Part shown: piece by piece, positions 1 through 8,437 of the stretch
Layout: each line of letters begins with the position of its first letter
Numbering within the stretch: position 1 is the first letter of the stretch
Assembly (NCBI RefSeq): GCF_019431355.1
Contig: NZ_CP080269.1
Span: forward strand, 1,550,001 to 1,614,000
Origin: Paenibacillus sp. R14(2021)
Lineage (GTDB): Bacteria; Bacillota; Bacilli; Paenibacillales; Paenibacillaceae
Direction of reading: 5' to 3'
DNA: 64,000 nucleotides
The notes under the pieces: model-generated
What the model was told of the DNA's origin: nothing
Seen by the model: the letters and a program-made list of their open reading frames with translations, nothing else
Databases searched by the model: none
Translations under genes and position numbers: made by a program

Positions 1-102
1 TCGTCTTTTTGTCTTTCGAAAAGGACAAGAAGTTATATCCATAAAAAAGCAAACCCGCGCATTGAGCGGGTCTTAATGGATATATGATCTTGTCCTCCGA
101 CA
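1..102. repeat. Partial MITE-like repeat, GACAAGAAG/CCGACA type
   Basis: This segment carries GGACAAGAAG near its left side, a central hairpin (AACCCGC/GCGGGT) and a right end GTCCTCCGACA. It resembles the ends of the repeat family described at 140-284 but has GGAGGAC in place of GGTGAC next to the terminal TGTCGG. The left end runs off the window, so its full length is unknown. Confidence 0.5.
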
Positions 103-139
103 AAGATTCAGCTGTTTCATTATGCGCTTCCCTGACAAT

Positions 140-284
140 CGTCGGGAATGAGATCAAGTTCTTGTCAATTTCGGTAATGGGATCTAGTTCTTGTCATTTG
201 GTTTTGACAAGAACTTGATCCCATTAATACAGAAAGCCGCGATATTCGCGGCCTTTAATGAGATAATGTTCTTGTCACCCGACA
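140..284. mobile_element. MITE-like element with TGTCGG/CCGACA ends
   Basis: The unit is about 145 bp with terminal GTCGGG and CCGACA. Inside are four roughly 20-bp sites of the form AATGRGATCAAGTTCTTGTC in both orientations, and a GC hairpin (AAAGCCGCGA/TCGCGGCCTTT) that could act as a terminator. Near-identical copies lie at 32524, 34487 and 54942, with partial copies at 34266, 55396 and 56609. It encodes no protein. Repeated internal sites next to a TGT end recall the ends of IS21-family elements, but that parentage is a guess. A further end-like sequence (TGTCGGACGACAAGAAC) follows at 301-317. Confidence 0.6.
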
Positions 285-554
285 TATATATATTGTTACA
301 TGTCGGACGACAAGAACTTCTATACAAAAACGACAAGAACTTCTATACATTAATGATATTTATTCTTCTGAGGCCCTTTCCGTAAACAAATCAGCGTGCC
401 ATATTAATAATATTGGTACGCTGATTTGTTTTTGTTTTATATTTTTAATTGAGCAACATACTGGTCTACGTATTTTTTAAATTGTTTGTTTTCGCTGGTT
501 GGACTGCCCGTTTGCCCGACACCTCGTCGTGCGCGGATACCGCCCGGTCATGAT

Positions 555-1508
555 TCAGAATCCCGAAGGCGCTTTCTGCTCCTTCAGCGTCGGACCGTGA
601 ACGACGATGGAGCCGTCTTCCCGGAACGCCATTCGGTCCATGCAGACTTGTCGGTCTCCACCGCCTACTACAGGGTCGGAATGCGTGTGATACACAATGA
701 ATAGCTCCGTGCGATCGGGAGAGTCCGTTACGCTGTGATGCCCTGGCCCGGATATTTCTTCACAATCGGAGAATAGAATCGGATTATGTTCGTACTTCCG
801 GTACGGCCCCAGCGGATATTCGCTGACCGCGTACCCAACCGAATAATCCCGGTGGGCGAAGCAGTTCGCCGAATACATTAAGTAATACAGACCATTATTC
901 CGAACGACGAATGGCCCTTCATTCCAAAGCCAATCTGGTCCGGACTTGAATTCCCATTCCTGGTCAGGCTGCAACAGAAGCTTTCCTTCCTGTTTCGGAG
1001 TCAACATATCGTCATCCAGTTCGAATCCGTAGATATGACTCTCATGCCGCCCATTCACGATATTCTCGGAGCAGTCTCTTGAATAGTACAGGTAATAAGT
1101 GCCGTTATCACCCAGCATGACATGCGCGTCGATTGCGGCATAGCCGAAGTCAAACAGAGGTCGGTCGAATACGTCAACGAAAGGACCGGTCGGGCTCTCC
1201 GCAATGGCAACTCCAATTCGCAAGCTGTCCTTCTCACTCCACCGCGCCGTGTAATACATATAGAACTTGCCTTCGCGCTCCACGACCTCGGGAGCCCAGA
1301 ACTGCTTGTAGCCCCAAGCCTTGTCATTGCGCTCCTTCTCGTATACGAACCCTTCGTCCGTCCATTCGATCAGGTCTTCGGATGACCAGACCTTGTAACC
1401 GTTCTGCGCCGATGTAGGGTAACAATAGTATTTGCCGTCCGTCGTTCTCAATATAAAGGGATCTCCGATATTTCGAATGTTCAAGGGATTCTTATAAACA
1501 GCTGACAA
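555..1508 (-). CDS. Glycoside hydrolase family 43 protein
   Basis: This 317-residue protein is predicted to be a five-bladed beta-propeller glycosidase acting on arabinan- or xylan-type side chains. The family's three acidic residues are visible: Asp16 in IGDPF, Asp127 in AAIDAHV and Glu197 in WNEGPF. I place the start at TTG 1508-1506 because GGAGG lies 8 nt upstream; a longer reading from TTG 1556 has no ribosome site. There is no signal peptide, so the enzyme should be cytoplasmic and act on imported oligosaccharides. No transporter or other sugar gene is nearby. The substrate cannot be assigned from sequence alone. Confidence 0.85.
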   Translation of the reverse strand: MSAVYKNPLNIRNIGDPFILRTTDGKYYCYPTSAQNGYKVWSSEDLIEWTDEGFVYEKERNDKAWGYKQFWAPEVVEREGKFYMYYTARWSEKDSLRIGVAIAESPTGPFVDVFDRPLFDFGYAAIDAHVMLGDNGTYYLYYSRDCSENIVNGRHESHIYGFELDDDMLTPKQEGKLLLQPDQEWEFKSGPDWLWNEGPFVVRNNGLYYLMYSANCFAHRDYSVGYAVSEYPLGPYRKYEHNPILFSDCEEISGPGHHSVTDSPDRTELFIVYHTHSDPVVGGGDRQVCMDRMAFREDGSIVVHGPTLKEQKAPSGF

Positions 1509-1726
1509 TGAATCCGCCTCCAATCTGACCGGCAAGGTATATTTCCTTGAAACCAAAGCTCAACTGCAGGCCTCGGAAAATTCTCTGGCAAAAGGTTTAG
1601 CTCATATGAAAAACCCAAATTAAAGCCTGCAATCTCTAACAAATCACTTGTTAAATGACTACCCGTACCTGTTTCGTCTTTCTTCCAACAATCTGGCCCG
1701 GTATTGACCGCCTCGTTCATATCAGC

Positions 1727-2608
1727 TTAATAATCATTCTGGTTTACCGCTTTCTCTAAAGCTGCCCACAAACCTCTCCAGTAGGACCATGTCTGAAGGT
1801 ATCCCCCTAGATCATGCGGATGATAGTAAATACAGCAGGCAATGCGTCTGTAAAGGCCTAGCATCACCTCCCTGTGCAGACCTCCGGAATCAGCCGGATG
1901 CCAGTTCTTAAGCATCGCTGCAGCCGGCTGGATCGTCTCCAAGATCATGTCGTCAGGAGTAGAACAGAATGCATAGACCAGATCATAGATCAACTCATCC
2001 TGAGCCGGAATCGGATCAATGACACCCATAAGACGCCCCTCGTTAAACAAAAAGTTGTGCAAGCCGAAATCCCCGTGCAGCAGATAGGTATCCCGTCCCT
2101 CTTTAATCTCCACCGCCTGCCTGCTCAGTTCGATCACAAATTGGAAGTCCTCTTCTCCGAGATGTTGTCCAATGACGTCGCGTGCCCATTCAAAACCACT
2201 GATTGAACAGGATAGCCTCGAAGAGGGCTTTGGAACGGAATCCCCAGGTAACCGCACATAGTGATTCAAAACATCCTCCACCAACGTACACATCCAGTCC
2301 TTTTTCTTTACCCGCCGCTCATCGGTCATACCTGGAATATAGCGGTAGATCATAAACCGGTCACTAGGATCAACATAATGCAGTGTGGGAAACAGCGCAA
2401 CGGCTTCATAGGTCTTTAGAAAAGAAGCCTCCGCCTTAATGACGTCAGGCTTGTTCATTTTCACCACGAAGCGCGGTACCGAATCGGAATATCCGACGGA
2501 CACAAGCGTGCTTACGGTTCCTCCTGTTAGCGGAGTGTAGTCAAACGGAACCGGAATCAGCTCTCTGAACCGGATCTCCTCTAATACCTCTTCTATTGTA
2601 AGGTTCAT
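1727..2608 (-). CDS. Aminoglycoside phosphotransferase-family (APH/choline kinase-like) protein
   Basis: The 293-residue product has the APH kinase fold. The catalytic loop reads LLHGDFGLHNFLF (Brenner HxDxxxxN motif) and is followed by the metal-binding Asp in GVIDPIP. The N-lobe carries VVKMNKPDVIKAE, which can supply the ATP-binding lysine. The ATG at 2608 is favoured because AAAGGATG lies at the right distance; the ATG three codons earlier is too close to it. Family members phosphorylate antibiotics, sugars or amino acids, so the substrate is open. It lies upstream of the GH43 gene in the same direction. Confidence 0.8.
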   Translation of the reverse strand: MNLTIEEVLEEIRFRELIPVPFDYTPLTGGTVSTLVSVGYSDSVPRFVVKMNKPDVIKAEASFLKTYEAVALFPTLHYVDPSDRFMIYRYIPGMTDERRVKKKDWMCTLVEDVLNHYVRLPGDSVPKPSSRLSCSISGFEWARDVIGQHLGEEDFQFVIELSRQAVEIKEGRDTYLLHGDFGLHNFLFNEGRLMGVIDPIPAQDELIYDLVYAFCSTPDDMILETIQPAAAMLKNWHPADSGGLHREVMLGLYRRIACCIYYHPHDLGGYLQTWSYWRGLWAALEKAVNQNDY

Positions 2609-2714
2609 GCAAACCATCCTTTCTTCTCATCTTACACAGAGGGCTATTAGCACGAAGAAGCTTTTTATTTTATCTCCCCCCCAATCAACTATCTCATTAA
2701 GTAAAACGTGCTTT

Positions 2715-2740
2715 TATTAAACCGCCCGTTAGTTGAGCGA
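2715..2740. repeat. PR palindrome half-copy
   Basis: The sequence CCGCCCGTTAGTTGAGCG matches the right arm of the PR unit defined at 17021-17113. No GC hairpin follows. Confidence 0.5.
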
Positions 2741-2757
2741 CCATGACCAAGTTTTTT

Positions 2758-2810
2758 AACAACTTTATTCTCAATTTAAACAACTTTATTATAAATACAA
2801 CAACTTTATT
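2758..2810. repeat. Three CAACTTTATT repeats at 20-21 bp spacing
   Basis: The decamer CAACTTTATT occurs at 2760, 2781 and 2801, two helical turns apart. A fourth loose copy is seen near 19276. The spacing suggests protein-binding sites or the end of an unidentified mobile element. Confidence 0.5.
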
Positions 2811-2969
2811 ACTAGACAACAGCAGCTTGTGTTATGGTGCTAACGTTCCTCGTTAGAATTCCTGTAAAACGAATAATTTGGCGTTTGAACAAAAACGAGC
2901 GCCTCGGTACGATGGGATTATGCAACGGGTCAAAAGCCCTTTAAATCCACATCAGGAGGTCGCTCTACT

Positions 2970-4235
2970 ATGAAGTTTAAGGCACAAGACAAGCAAAATC
3001 AACTCATTGAAAACATTACCGTTCATCATCTGGTCGTAGGCGTAGATATCGCCCAGGAAGCTCACGTCGCACGCGCTGTCAGCTTTCGAGGAATAGCTTT
3101 AGGCCATCCACTGGAGTTTGGCAGCCATCTTGAAGGGTTCAAACAGTTAGGCCGCTGGATTCAGGATATACTCAAAACCTACAAACTTAATAAAGTTATT
3201 GTCGGGATGGAACCTACTGGCCATTACTGGTTTAGCCTAGCACGCTGGCTTATCGATCAAGGTATTGAAGCCGTTCTGGTTAATCCACATCTCGTTAAGA
3301 TGAACAAAGAAAACCGAGATAATACACCATCTAAAAGCGATCATAAAGACGCTTTAGTCATTGCAGATATGATTAAAAACGGGTATTACTCCCCCGTTCG
3401 TTTTCAGCCGGAAGCATACGAGGAACTGCGTATTCTTATGGCAAACCGAGAAACCGTTACTAAGCGCCTCAACGCTGCAGTTAACCAGATTCATCGCTGG
3501 GTAGACATTGTCTTTCCTGAACTTCGTCAAGTATTTAAAATCCTTACTTGCGCCAGTGCAATTGCAACGCTCAGACTCTTTCCCTTACCGAGTGAAGCCC
3601 GTCGGTTAACGAGGGAGCAAGTCATTTCCGGGTGGAAGCAATTTATGAAGCGTCATGCTGGGGTTAAACGAGCGGATCTGCTTATTGCACTCGCTAAATG
3701 CAGCGTCGGTACTACTCAGGCACTCCGTGCTTACAAGCTTCATCTGCAGCACTTGCTCGAAGAATACGACCTGGCGCAGCGTCAGCTTGAACAGATTAAG
3801 GATGAACTCCAGCTCATTCTCAAGCGTATTCCGTATGTGCAAAAACTGCTTGAAATACAAGGTGTCAGTGCAACAAGTCTTGCTGGTATTCTCGGCTAAG
3901 CCGGTGATCTAAGCGGTTATGCGCACGGAAATGCCCTGTTGCGACATGCTGGATTAAATATAGCCGAAGCAAGCTCAGGGAAATGGAAAGGAAAGATGGT
4001 CTTAAGCAAACGGGGTCGTCCACGACTAAGGCATTTCCTCTACCTTATGACGATGTGTATGGTAATGACGAATCCAGAGGTTCAAGCTTTACATCATTAC
4101 AACGTAAAGAAAAAGAAAATTAAGAAAATGAAATCCATCATGAAATTATGTGGTAAAGTGGCGCGTATGCTTGTCGGTCTTGCAAAAAGCAACGAAGCCT
4201 ATGATTCAACCAGAGTTTTCCCACAGGCAGCATAA
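2970..4235 (+). pseudogene. IS110-family transposase with one nonsense codon
   Basis: The reading frame runs for 421 codons with a single in-frame TAA at 3897-3899, probably from GAA. The N-terminal DEDD nuclease domain shows VVGVDIA, GMEPTGHYW and KSDHKDALVIAD. The C-terminal domain shows LRHAGLN and the serine-bearing SSGKWKGK motif of Transposase_20. The start ATG follows AGGAGG. Without readthrough the product loses the catalytic serine. Mobilisation would need an intact copy elsewhere. Confidence 0.9.
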
Positions 4236-4275
4236 GAAATTGATTGTACCTCACCGGCTCAAGCATTCGCAGGAT

Positions 4276-4440
4276 AACAAGAAGCACGGAGTATCGGGAT
4301 ACGTTACGCAAAAGGGCTATGACCCGTTCCGTTAGAAAGACCGACCTCCACCCCTTAGTTAAGATGTGACGAAGGAATGAAAGGGCTATGACCCGTTGAG
4401 ACATGGGAGCGATAATCGCTAGGGCGAAGTGGAGACGTGC
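4276..4440 (+). ncRNA. Candidate bridge RNA (seekRNA) of IS-A
   Basis: This non-coding segment lies between the transposase and the right end, where IS1111-type elements encode their guide RNA. It shares AACAAGAAGCACGGA (4276), CCTCCAC (4345) and GTGGAG (4429) with the matching segments of IS-B and IS-C; the last two can pair. A 17-nt sequence with GGGCTATGACCC occurs twice (4311, 4380). The variable part contains CGTTAGAA at 4330-4337, identical to the left target-end junction at 2851-2858. Family knowledge says such RNAs pair with target DNA; function here is inferred. Confidence 0.65.
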
Positions 4441-4610
4441 GCATAATGGAACAATATGGGTAATTTCTATGTACCCTTATTTCCTCATGCCCATTTACCC
4501 ATCTCCTAGCCACCGGCTCTCCCCCTCATCCTTTTCTTCAATTTAACTATAGGATGAAATCCTGCGAATTCATGAGTCTGAGTGAGGAAATTGAATCATT
4601 TCGAGGGAGC

Positions 4611-5390
4611 TTAATATCCAGTTGACCCAATAATCCCAAGTCTTAGCACGTAATTGTTTTTCCCATGCCCAACGCCATCAACAACTAAAAGCTGCGCCTT
4701 AACATCATTGCTTTCAGCAATTAGTGAGTTATAGAAACGCTCAGTATGATAAGAACGTATAGTGTCATCTTCTTTCCCGTGTATTAAAAGCATTTTACGG
4801 TTAACCAGTTTCGAGATATGTGATGGTGGATTCAGAAGAGAACTGCCAACTAAGAACTCATTCCATTCATTTTCGTCTATATGACGAAACACATTTTCCT
4901 GACACCGCTTTAAATAGGACAACAATGTAGTTAAGTCACTTTCAGGTTCGGTCAATTCTGCATTCTGTTGTGCTGGTTCAAGCAAAGGGCAAAATAAAAC
5001 AGCAGAATCAGCTAAGTCTGAAACAGCAAGAGCACAGGCTGCTACTGCACCGCCATAACTATTCCCTACTAATACAAGACGATTAACTGACCATTCAACT
5101 ATTTCTTCAGTCGACAAATCTATAGTACTTCCTTTTGAAAGAAGTTCTAAGCCTTGTATCGCACCTTCAATCGAAGAAGAAGGACCGAACTTTCCGTAGC
5201 TTTGCCAGCTTCCAGGATACCTCGCCTGTAATACTGTAAAACCCGCGTTTGAAAGTGGACTAGACATATCTTCTGCTGTAGGTGTATTCGGCAAACCAGG
5301 ACACCAAACGATTCCTACACCATTGGCTCTGTCGCGTTCTGGTAAAAACAAGTCTCCAAGAATGTTTCCATTCCTTACAAAAGCTTGCAT
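4611..5390 (-). CDS. Alpha/beta hydrolase
   Basis: The 259-residue protein has the alpha/beta-hydrolase fold. The nucleophile elbow is GNSYGG, the acid is probably in HGKEDDT and the catalytic histidine is in GVGHGK. An oxyanion stretch WCPGLPNTP lies near the N-terminus, as in dienelactone-hydrolase-like members. The stop codon overlaps the PR sequence in which IS-A sits, so the element arrived just after the gene and did not truncate it. Substrate unknown. Confidence 0.8.
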   Translation of the reverse strand: MQAFVRNGNILGDLFLPERDRANGVGIVWCPGLPNTPTAEDMSSPLSNAGFTVLQARYPGSWQSYGKFGPSSSIEGAIQGLELLSKGSTIDLSTEEIVEWSVNRLVLVGNSYGGAVAACALAVSDLADSAVLFCPLLEPAQQNAELTEPESDLTTLLSYLKRCQENVFRHIDENEWNEFLVGSSLLNPPSHISKLVNRKMLLIHGKEDDTIRSYHTERFYNSLIAESNDVKAQLLVVDGVGHGKNNYVLRLGIIGSTGY

Positions 5391-5490
5391 GTGAGATACA
5401 CCTCTTCATTATTTAATTTTCTAATTAAGAATGTTTTCATCCCTTTCCTATTCAAGAATGTCTATAAAAGTATTCAACCAAATATTGTAA

Positions 5491-5579
5491 GTATCCTGCC
5501 CGTTAGTTGAGAATACGGCAGCCATAAGCTGGCTGCCGTTTCTTCGTATTTACTCAGCTATCGTTCTTCGTTAAATGCT
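5491..5579. repeat. PR unit (full)
   Basis: The left palindrome is TCCTGCCCGTTAGTTGAG, the hairpin is CGGCAGCCA/TGGCTGCCG (5516-5538) and the right palindrome is degenerate (CTATCGTTCTTCGTTAAAT). It sits at the 3' end of the sulfotransferase gene and may end its transcript. A near-identical copy is at 28827. Confidence 0.75.
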
Positions 5580-5590
5580 GCTGGTTTAGA

Positions 5591-6316
5591 TCACCAAGCT
5601 ATGTTCTCCCAGTCAGCTTGCCGCTCCGTCCGAAAACGTTGCACCCAGCTTTCAGCGATATCATCGGCGATTTGGTCGAGAAATGGAGGGGCTACCTGAA
5701 CAAATTCCGTCGGTATGTTCAGAAAGTTCAATATTTTTATAACAGTATCTTCGTAATTCTGGATAAAGTCTTCATATATGATCGTCATGGGTACAATACT
5801 CTCCTCAGCGAAGAACGCTTCCATGGCAGCTTCACGCAACGTGCACTCCATAAGTAAATGATTGATCGCATCAAAGGAATACTCGTCGCCTATTTCCTTC
5901 TGATGTGGTGTCGTACCATGTACCCGATGCCATTCTCCGGTTACCATGGCTCTCCACCATGACACTGCGAGTCTCACTTTATTGCGACGGGTCATAAAAA
6001 TGTGTTTACACGCCGGGAAGGCTTTTTCCCAAATCTGTGGTCTGGACAATCCTTCAGCCAGATCTAACTCTCTTTGGAACGCAAGGAACCATTCATCCAG
6101 TTTAAAGGGCGAGAACTTGAGCCCGAATACGCCATTTGGAGTCGTGCCATTTTGCCATATTTGCCGAATATCCTGGATGCCGAATGTACCAGGATCTTGC
6201 TCCGTCAACCACTCTCTTGGAATTCCCGCTACCCCCGTCGATTCGAGTGCTTTATACAACAAGGAACTTCCGGTCCGTTGCGAAAACCAGATTGTGTAAC
6301 TGCCTATAGGTTTCAT
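5591..6316 (-). CDS. Stf0-type sulfotransferase
   Basis: This 241-residue protein is predicted to transfer sulfate from PAPS to a carbohydrate or lipid hydroxyl. The PAPS 5'-phosphosulfate loop is FSQRTGSSLLYKAL near residue 11, followed by the Stf0 signature GVAGIPREWLTE; TRRNKVRLAVSWWRA resembles the 3'-phosphate-binding segment. The founding family member modifies trehalose in mycobacteria, but the acceptor here cannot be read from sequence. The gene starts 12 nt after the APS kinase stop, so donor synthesis and use are co-transcribed. Confidence 0.85.
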   Translation of the reverse strand: MKPIGSYTIWFSQRTGSSLLYKALESTGVAGIPREWLTEQDPGTFGIQDIRQIWQNGTTPNGVFGLKFSPFKLDEWFLAFQRELDLAEGLSRPQIWEKAFPACKHIFMTRRNKVRLAVSWWRAMVTGEWHRVHGTTPHQKEIGDEYSFDAINHLLMECTLREAAMEAFFAEESIVPMTIIYEDFIQNYEDTVIKILNFLNIPTEFVQVAPPFLDQIADDIAESWVQRFRTERQADWENIAW

Positions 6317-6328
6317 AGAACATTCTCC

Positions 6329-6871
6329 TTATCGATTTAGTTTTATTTTTAATCGTAAATAGTCGGCGAGGGTCTCAACACAATGTTGTAAATGAAATCT
6401 CTCCGTATCCAGCACAAGGTCAGGCTGAACTGGCGGTTCGTATGGTGCAGATATGCCCGTGAAGTTCGGAAGCTCGCCTGCTTCGGCGAGGCGGTACATC
6501 CCCTTCGGATCTCTCCGTTTACATTCCATTAATGAACACTTAACAAATAATTCTGTGTAATCTTCTGGCTGAAAAAACTTCCTGACGATCATCCTACCGA
6601 ACTCGGATGGTGTTATTAATGGAGCCAAGACGAGAAACCCTGCTTCCACGAACATAAATGCAACTTCAGCAGCTCGTCGAAGGTTTTCTATCCGATCCGC
6701 TTCGGAAAATCCAAGATCTCGGTTCAGTCCCTTTCTCATACAATCTCCATCTATGACTACACATCGAATACCGCATTGAAGCATTTCTTTTTCCACTTCA
6801 TTAGCCAACGTTGTTTTGCCTGAACCAGGCAAGCCGGTAAACCAAACAACTCTACCCTTGTGACCGTTCAT
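6329..6871 (-). CDS. cysC: Adenylylsulfate (APS) kinase
   Basis: The enzyme phosphorylates APS to PAPS. The 180-residue product has the P-loop GLPGSGKTT, the DGD and RKGLNRDLGFS motifs and DRIENLRRAAEVA. I chose ATG 6871 because the domain begins there (MNGHKGRVVWFTG). A strong AAGGAGG lies about 30 nt further upstream next to ATC-ATA-CCT, so a rare ATC or ATA start adding about ten residues is possible. The frame stays open to 7021, but that stretch is the leader terminator. No ATP sulfurylase is in the window. Confidence 0.88.
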   Translation of the reverse strand: MNGHKGRVVWFTGLPGSGKTTLANEVEKEMLQCGIRCVVIDGDCMRKGLNRDLGFSEADRIENLRRAAEVAFMFVEAGFLVLAPLITPSEFGRMIVRKFFQPEDYTELFVKCSLMECKRRDPKGMYRLAEAGELPNFTGISAPYEPPVQPDLVLDTERFHLQHCVETLADYLRLKIKLNR

Positions 6872-6948
6872 TCTTTCTATGACTTCTCTAGGTATGATAA
6901 ATTCCTCCTTTATTGAGGGATACAAATGAAAATAAAATAGTGAAATGG

Positions 6949-6993
6949 AAATAGAAAAAGCCATGGATGAACAATCGTTCACCCACGGCTTCC
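6949..6993 (-). terminator. Intrinsic terminator in the cysC leader
   Basis: On the minus strand AAGCCGTGGGTGAAC pairs with GTTCATCCATGGCTT (15 bp with G-U pairs) and is followed by TTTTTCTATTT. It lies between the promoter at 7233-7260 and cysC, so it is either an attenuator or the 3' end of a small RNA. Confidence 0.8.
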
Positions 6994-6994
6994 A

Positions 6995-7202
6995 TTCCGT
7001 AGGAATGCATAAACAAGACAATGCCTTGCTTGTGCATTCAATACGGAAGCAGTGATGATGATTTGATTCATGACGGAGTACATGAACGACGACACAGCGA
7101 AGCTGTCCCTACCTAGATAAGTAGAGTGCCTCGGTCACGCTCATGTGCTATTAGGTTAGATTAACCTTTAACTTCCGTCAGAAACACCATCATCATCACT
7201 GC
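6995..7202 (-). ncRNA. Highly structured leader RNA upstream of cysC-stf0
   Basis: Nested perfect helices are visible: 7049-7062 with 7189-7202 (14 bp), 7071-7077 with 7174-7180 (7 bp) and 7080-7088 with 7138-7146 (9 bp, one G-U). Local hairpins lie at 7091-7107, 7109-7124 and 7153-7167. A second long hairpin (TTCCGTA/TACGGAA, then GAATGCA/TGCATTC) lies between 7048 and 6995. I do not recognise it as a known riboswitch class, T-box or 6S RNA. Its place between a promoter and a terminator points to cis-regulation or an independent small RNA. Confidence 0.6.
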
Positions 7203-7232
7203 ACATATCCCACCATTCAACTATTTGTTACC

Positions 7233-7260
7233 AGTATAAACCACATATTGGATTAGTCAA
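7233..7260 (-). promoter_or_regulatory. Sigma-A-type promoter for the cysC leader
   Basis: On the minus strand TTGACT (7260-7255) and TATACT (7238-7233) are separated by 16 bp. The transcript would begin about 20 nt before the 14-bp basal helix of the leader. Confidence 0.65.
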
Positions 7261-7321
7261 TAATTATTTCGATGCTAATGTTGAAAATTAAGACCCTCGT
7301 TTTTTGGATACTCAGCCTGCT

Positions 7322-7350
7322 TAGTCAACTATCCTGCCCGTTAGCGGAAT
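7322..7350. repeat. PR palindrome
   Basis: CAACTATCCTGCCCGTTAG followed by CGGAAT. It abuts the 3' end of the gene fragment at 7376 and lacks the GC hairpin. Confidence 0.6.
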
Positions 7351-7375
7351 AGACTTCTCTTTCGTAATAACCCTT

Positions 7376-7990
7376 CTAGCAGCACTTCATTTTGCTCCAA
7401 CCACTTATCCCGCTCAATAAGTTGATTCGCAATGTAGATAAAAGCGGCTGAATTGTCTTTTCCCGCACGTATTGTCCTACATATATATGTAGGGCAATAT
7501 GGTACAACTGAGTCAATGTCCGCAGTTGGCGTATTTCTTCAGAAGAGAATGTCGGAAAAAGGGTAAACCCTTCAATAAAAGCAGCTGCCATTTCAAGTGA
7601 GCCGCTAGACAACTGGAGCACGTGATTAAGGCTAATCACGAATTCCAAAAATGAGATATCTACCGCAAGTAAATCAAAATCCAAGACCCCCGTAATGCTA
7701 CGATCTACGGACAACAAGTTGAAGACCAACAGATCATGGTGGACTAGTTGTCGGGGCAAGGATAATAAAGATTCACGATTTGTCTCAATAGAATTCAGTG
7801 CCTCTTTATAATAGTGTTTTTGTTCTTCAGTGACTGGAAAAGGTGGCCGATCCCAAAAAGCAGCTAAATTTTCAGCGCTAACAAGAGGGTGTACTTGATA
7901 CAGGTTTGTAAATGGTATTCCATCATACTTAATGTCCTTCTGACTTTCATATTCGCTCAACTTTGCACATATTTCTCCGACGACTTGCAC
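7376..7990 (-). pseudogene. Phosphotransferase (APH family) C-lobe fragment
   Basis: The 204 residues contain the catalytic loop VHHDLLVFNLL and the metal site GVLDFDLLAVD of APH-type kinases. The N-lobe with the ATP-binding lysine is missing, and the first residues have no convincing ribosome site. It is best read as the 3' part of a gene that lost its start. It is not a copy of the APH gene at 1727. Confidence 0.65.
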
Positions 7991-8035
7991 AGTTATTTAA
8001 TAGTATTGGCAATTGCACATGTTTAAGGAACATAA

Positions 8036-8066
8036 AACGCCCTGAGACAGTCTCAGGGCGTTTTTT
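8036..8066. terminator. Intrinsic terminator, possibly bidirectional
   Basis: ACGCCCTGAGA pairs with TCTCAGGGCGT around a short loop, with AAAA on the left and TTTTTT on the right. Confidence 0.8.
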
Positions 8067-8217
8067 GCCTTTTAACTACGAAACCTAGTTACCAGCGCAT
8101 TATAAAACTCATCACAAACTAATAACATCCTAATATTTCCCTAATGTCCTTTTGATACTCTTATGTCACTTGAACAACAGTCATAAACCTTTTGCTATAA
8201 GAACGGAGAGTGACGTA

Positions 8218-8388
8218 ATGGAATCTTTCTTGGAAGAGAAAATTCAATCTTTACGATTTGAAATGGTTGATAGTGCAGTTACCTATGGAAGCCTCACTCA
8301 TGAACGAGTCGTAATTGTTAGTCAAAAGTTGGATAGGTATATCCTCGCATTTCAGAAGTTGAAACGAAGAAAACAAAGAGCGATGTAA
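8218..8388 (+). CDS. Spo0E-like sporulation regulatory protein
   Basis: This 56-residue protein matches the Spo0E/YisI/YnzD family of aspartyl-phosphate phosphatases, which remove phosphate from Spo0A-P and delay sporulation. The signature SQKLDRYILAFQ sits in the second of two predicted helices. The start ATG follows GGAGAG; an earlier in-frame ATG at 8152 adds residues the family lacks. It stands alone. Confidence 0.8.
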   Translation: MESFLEEKIQSLRFEMVDSAVTYGSLTHERVVIVSQKLDRYILAFQKLKRRKQRAM

Positions 8389-8437
8389 TCAACATGCTCT
8401 CCATGTTCCAGCTCTACACCCTTTAGCCTATACTGCC

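Larger units (their letters stand above)
2857..4608 (+). mobile_element. IS110 family (IS1111-like) element, copy IS-A
   Basis: The element is about 1.75 kb. Its left end begins near ATTCCTG (2858) and carries a subterminal inverted repeat GCCTCGGTACGATGGG at 2901; the matching right repeat TGAATCATTTCGAGGGA ends at 4608. It has no long terminal repeats, as expected for the IS1111 group. Joining the flanks restores a PR palindrome (GCTAACGTTCCTCGTTAG, then CTTAAT), so the target was a PR unit at the 3' end of the hydrolase gene at 4611. The transposase carries a stop codon. Confidence 0.85.

Noticed and set aside
140-284. CRISPR-like array
   Set aside because: The roughly 20-bp repeats occur in both orientations without uniform spacers, and no cas gene is present.
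1481-1720. A 79-codon minus-strand frame overlapping the GH43 start
   Set aside because: It has no ribosome site or recognisable family, and its last third is the GH43 coding start in another frame.
6872-7021. N-terminal extension of CysC
   Set aside because: The extra 50 codons run through the leader terminator and a cysteine- and phenylalanine-rich stretch not found in APS kinases.
7049-7202. 6S RNA
   Set aside because: The rod-like pairing is suggestive, but the genomic setting, the downstream terminator before cysC and the absence of the usual single large central bubble argue against it.
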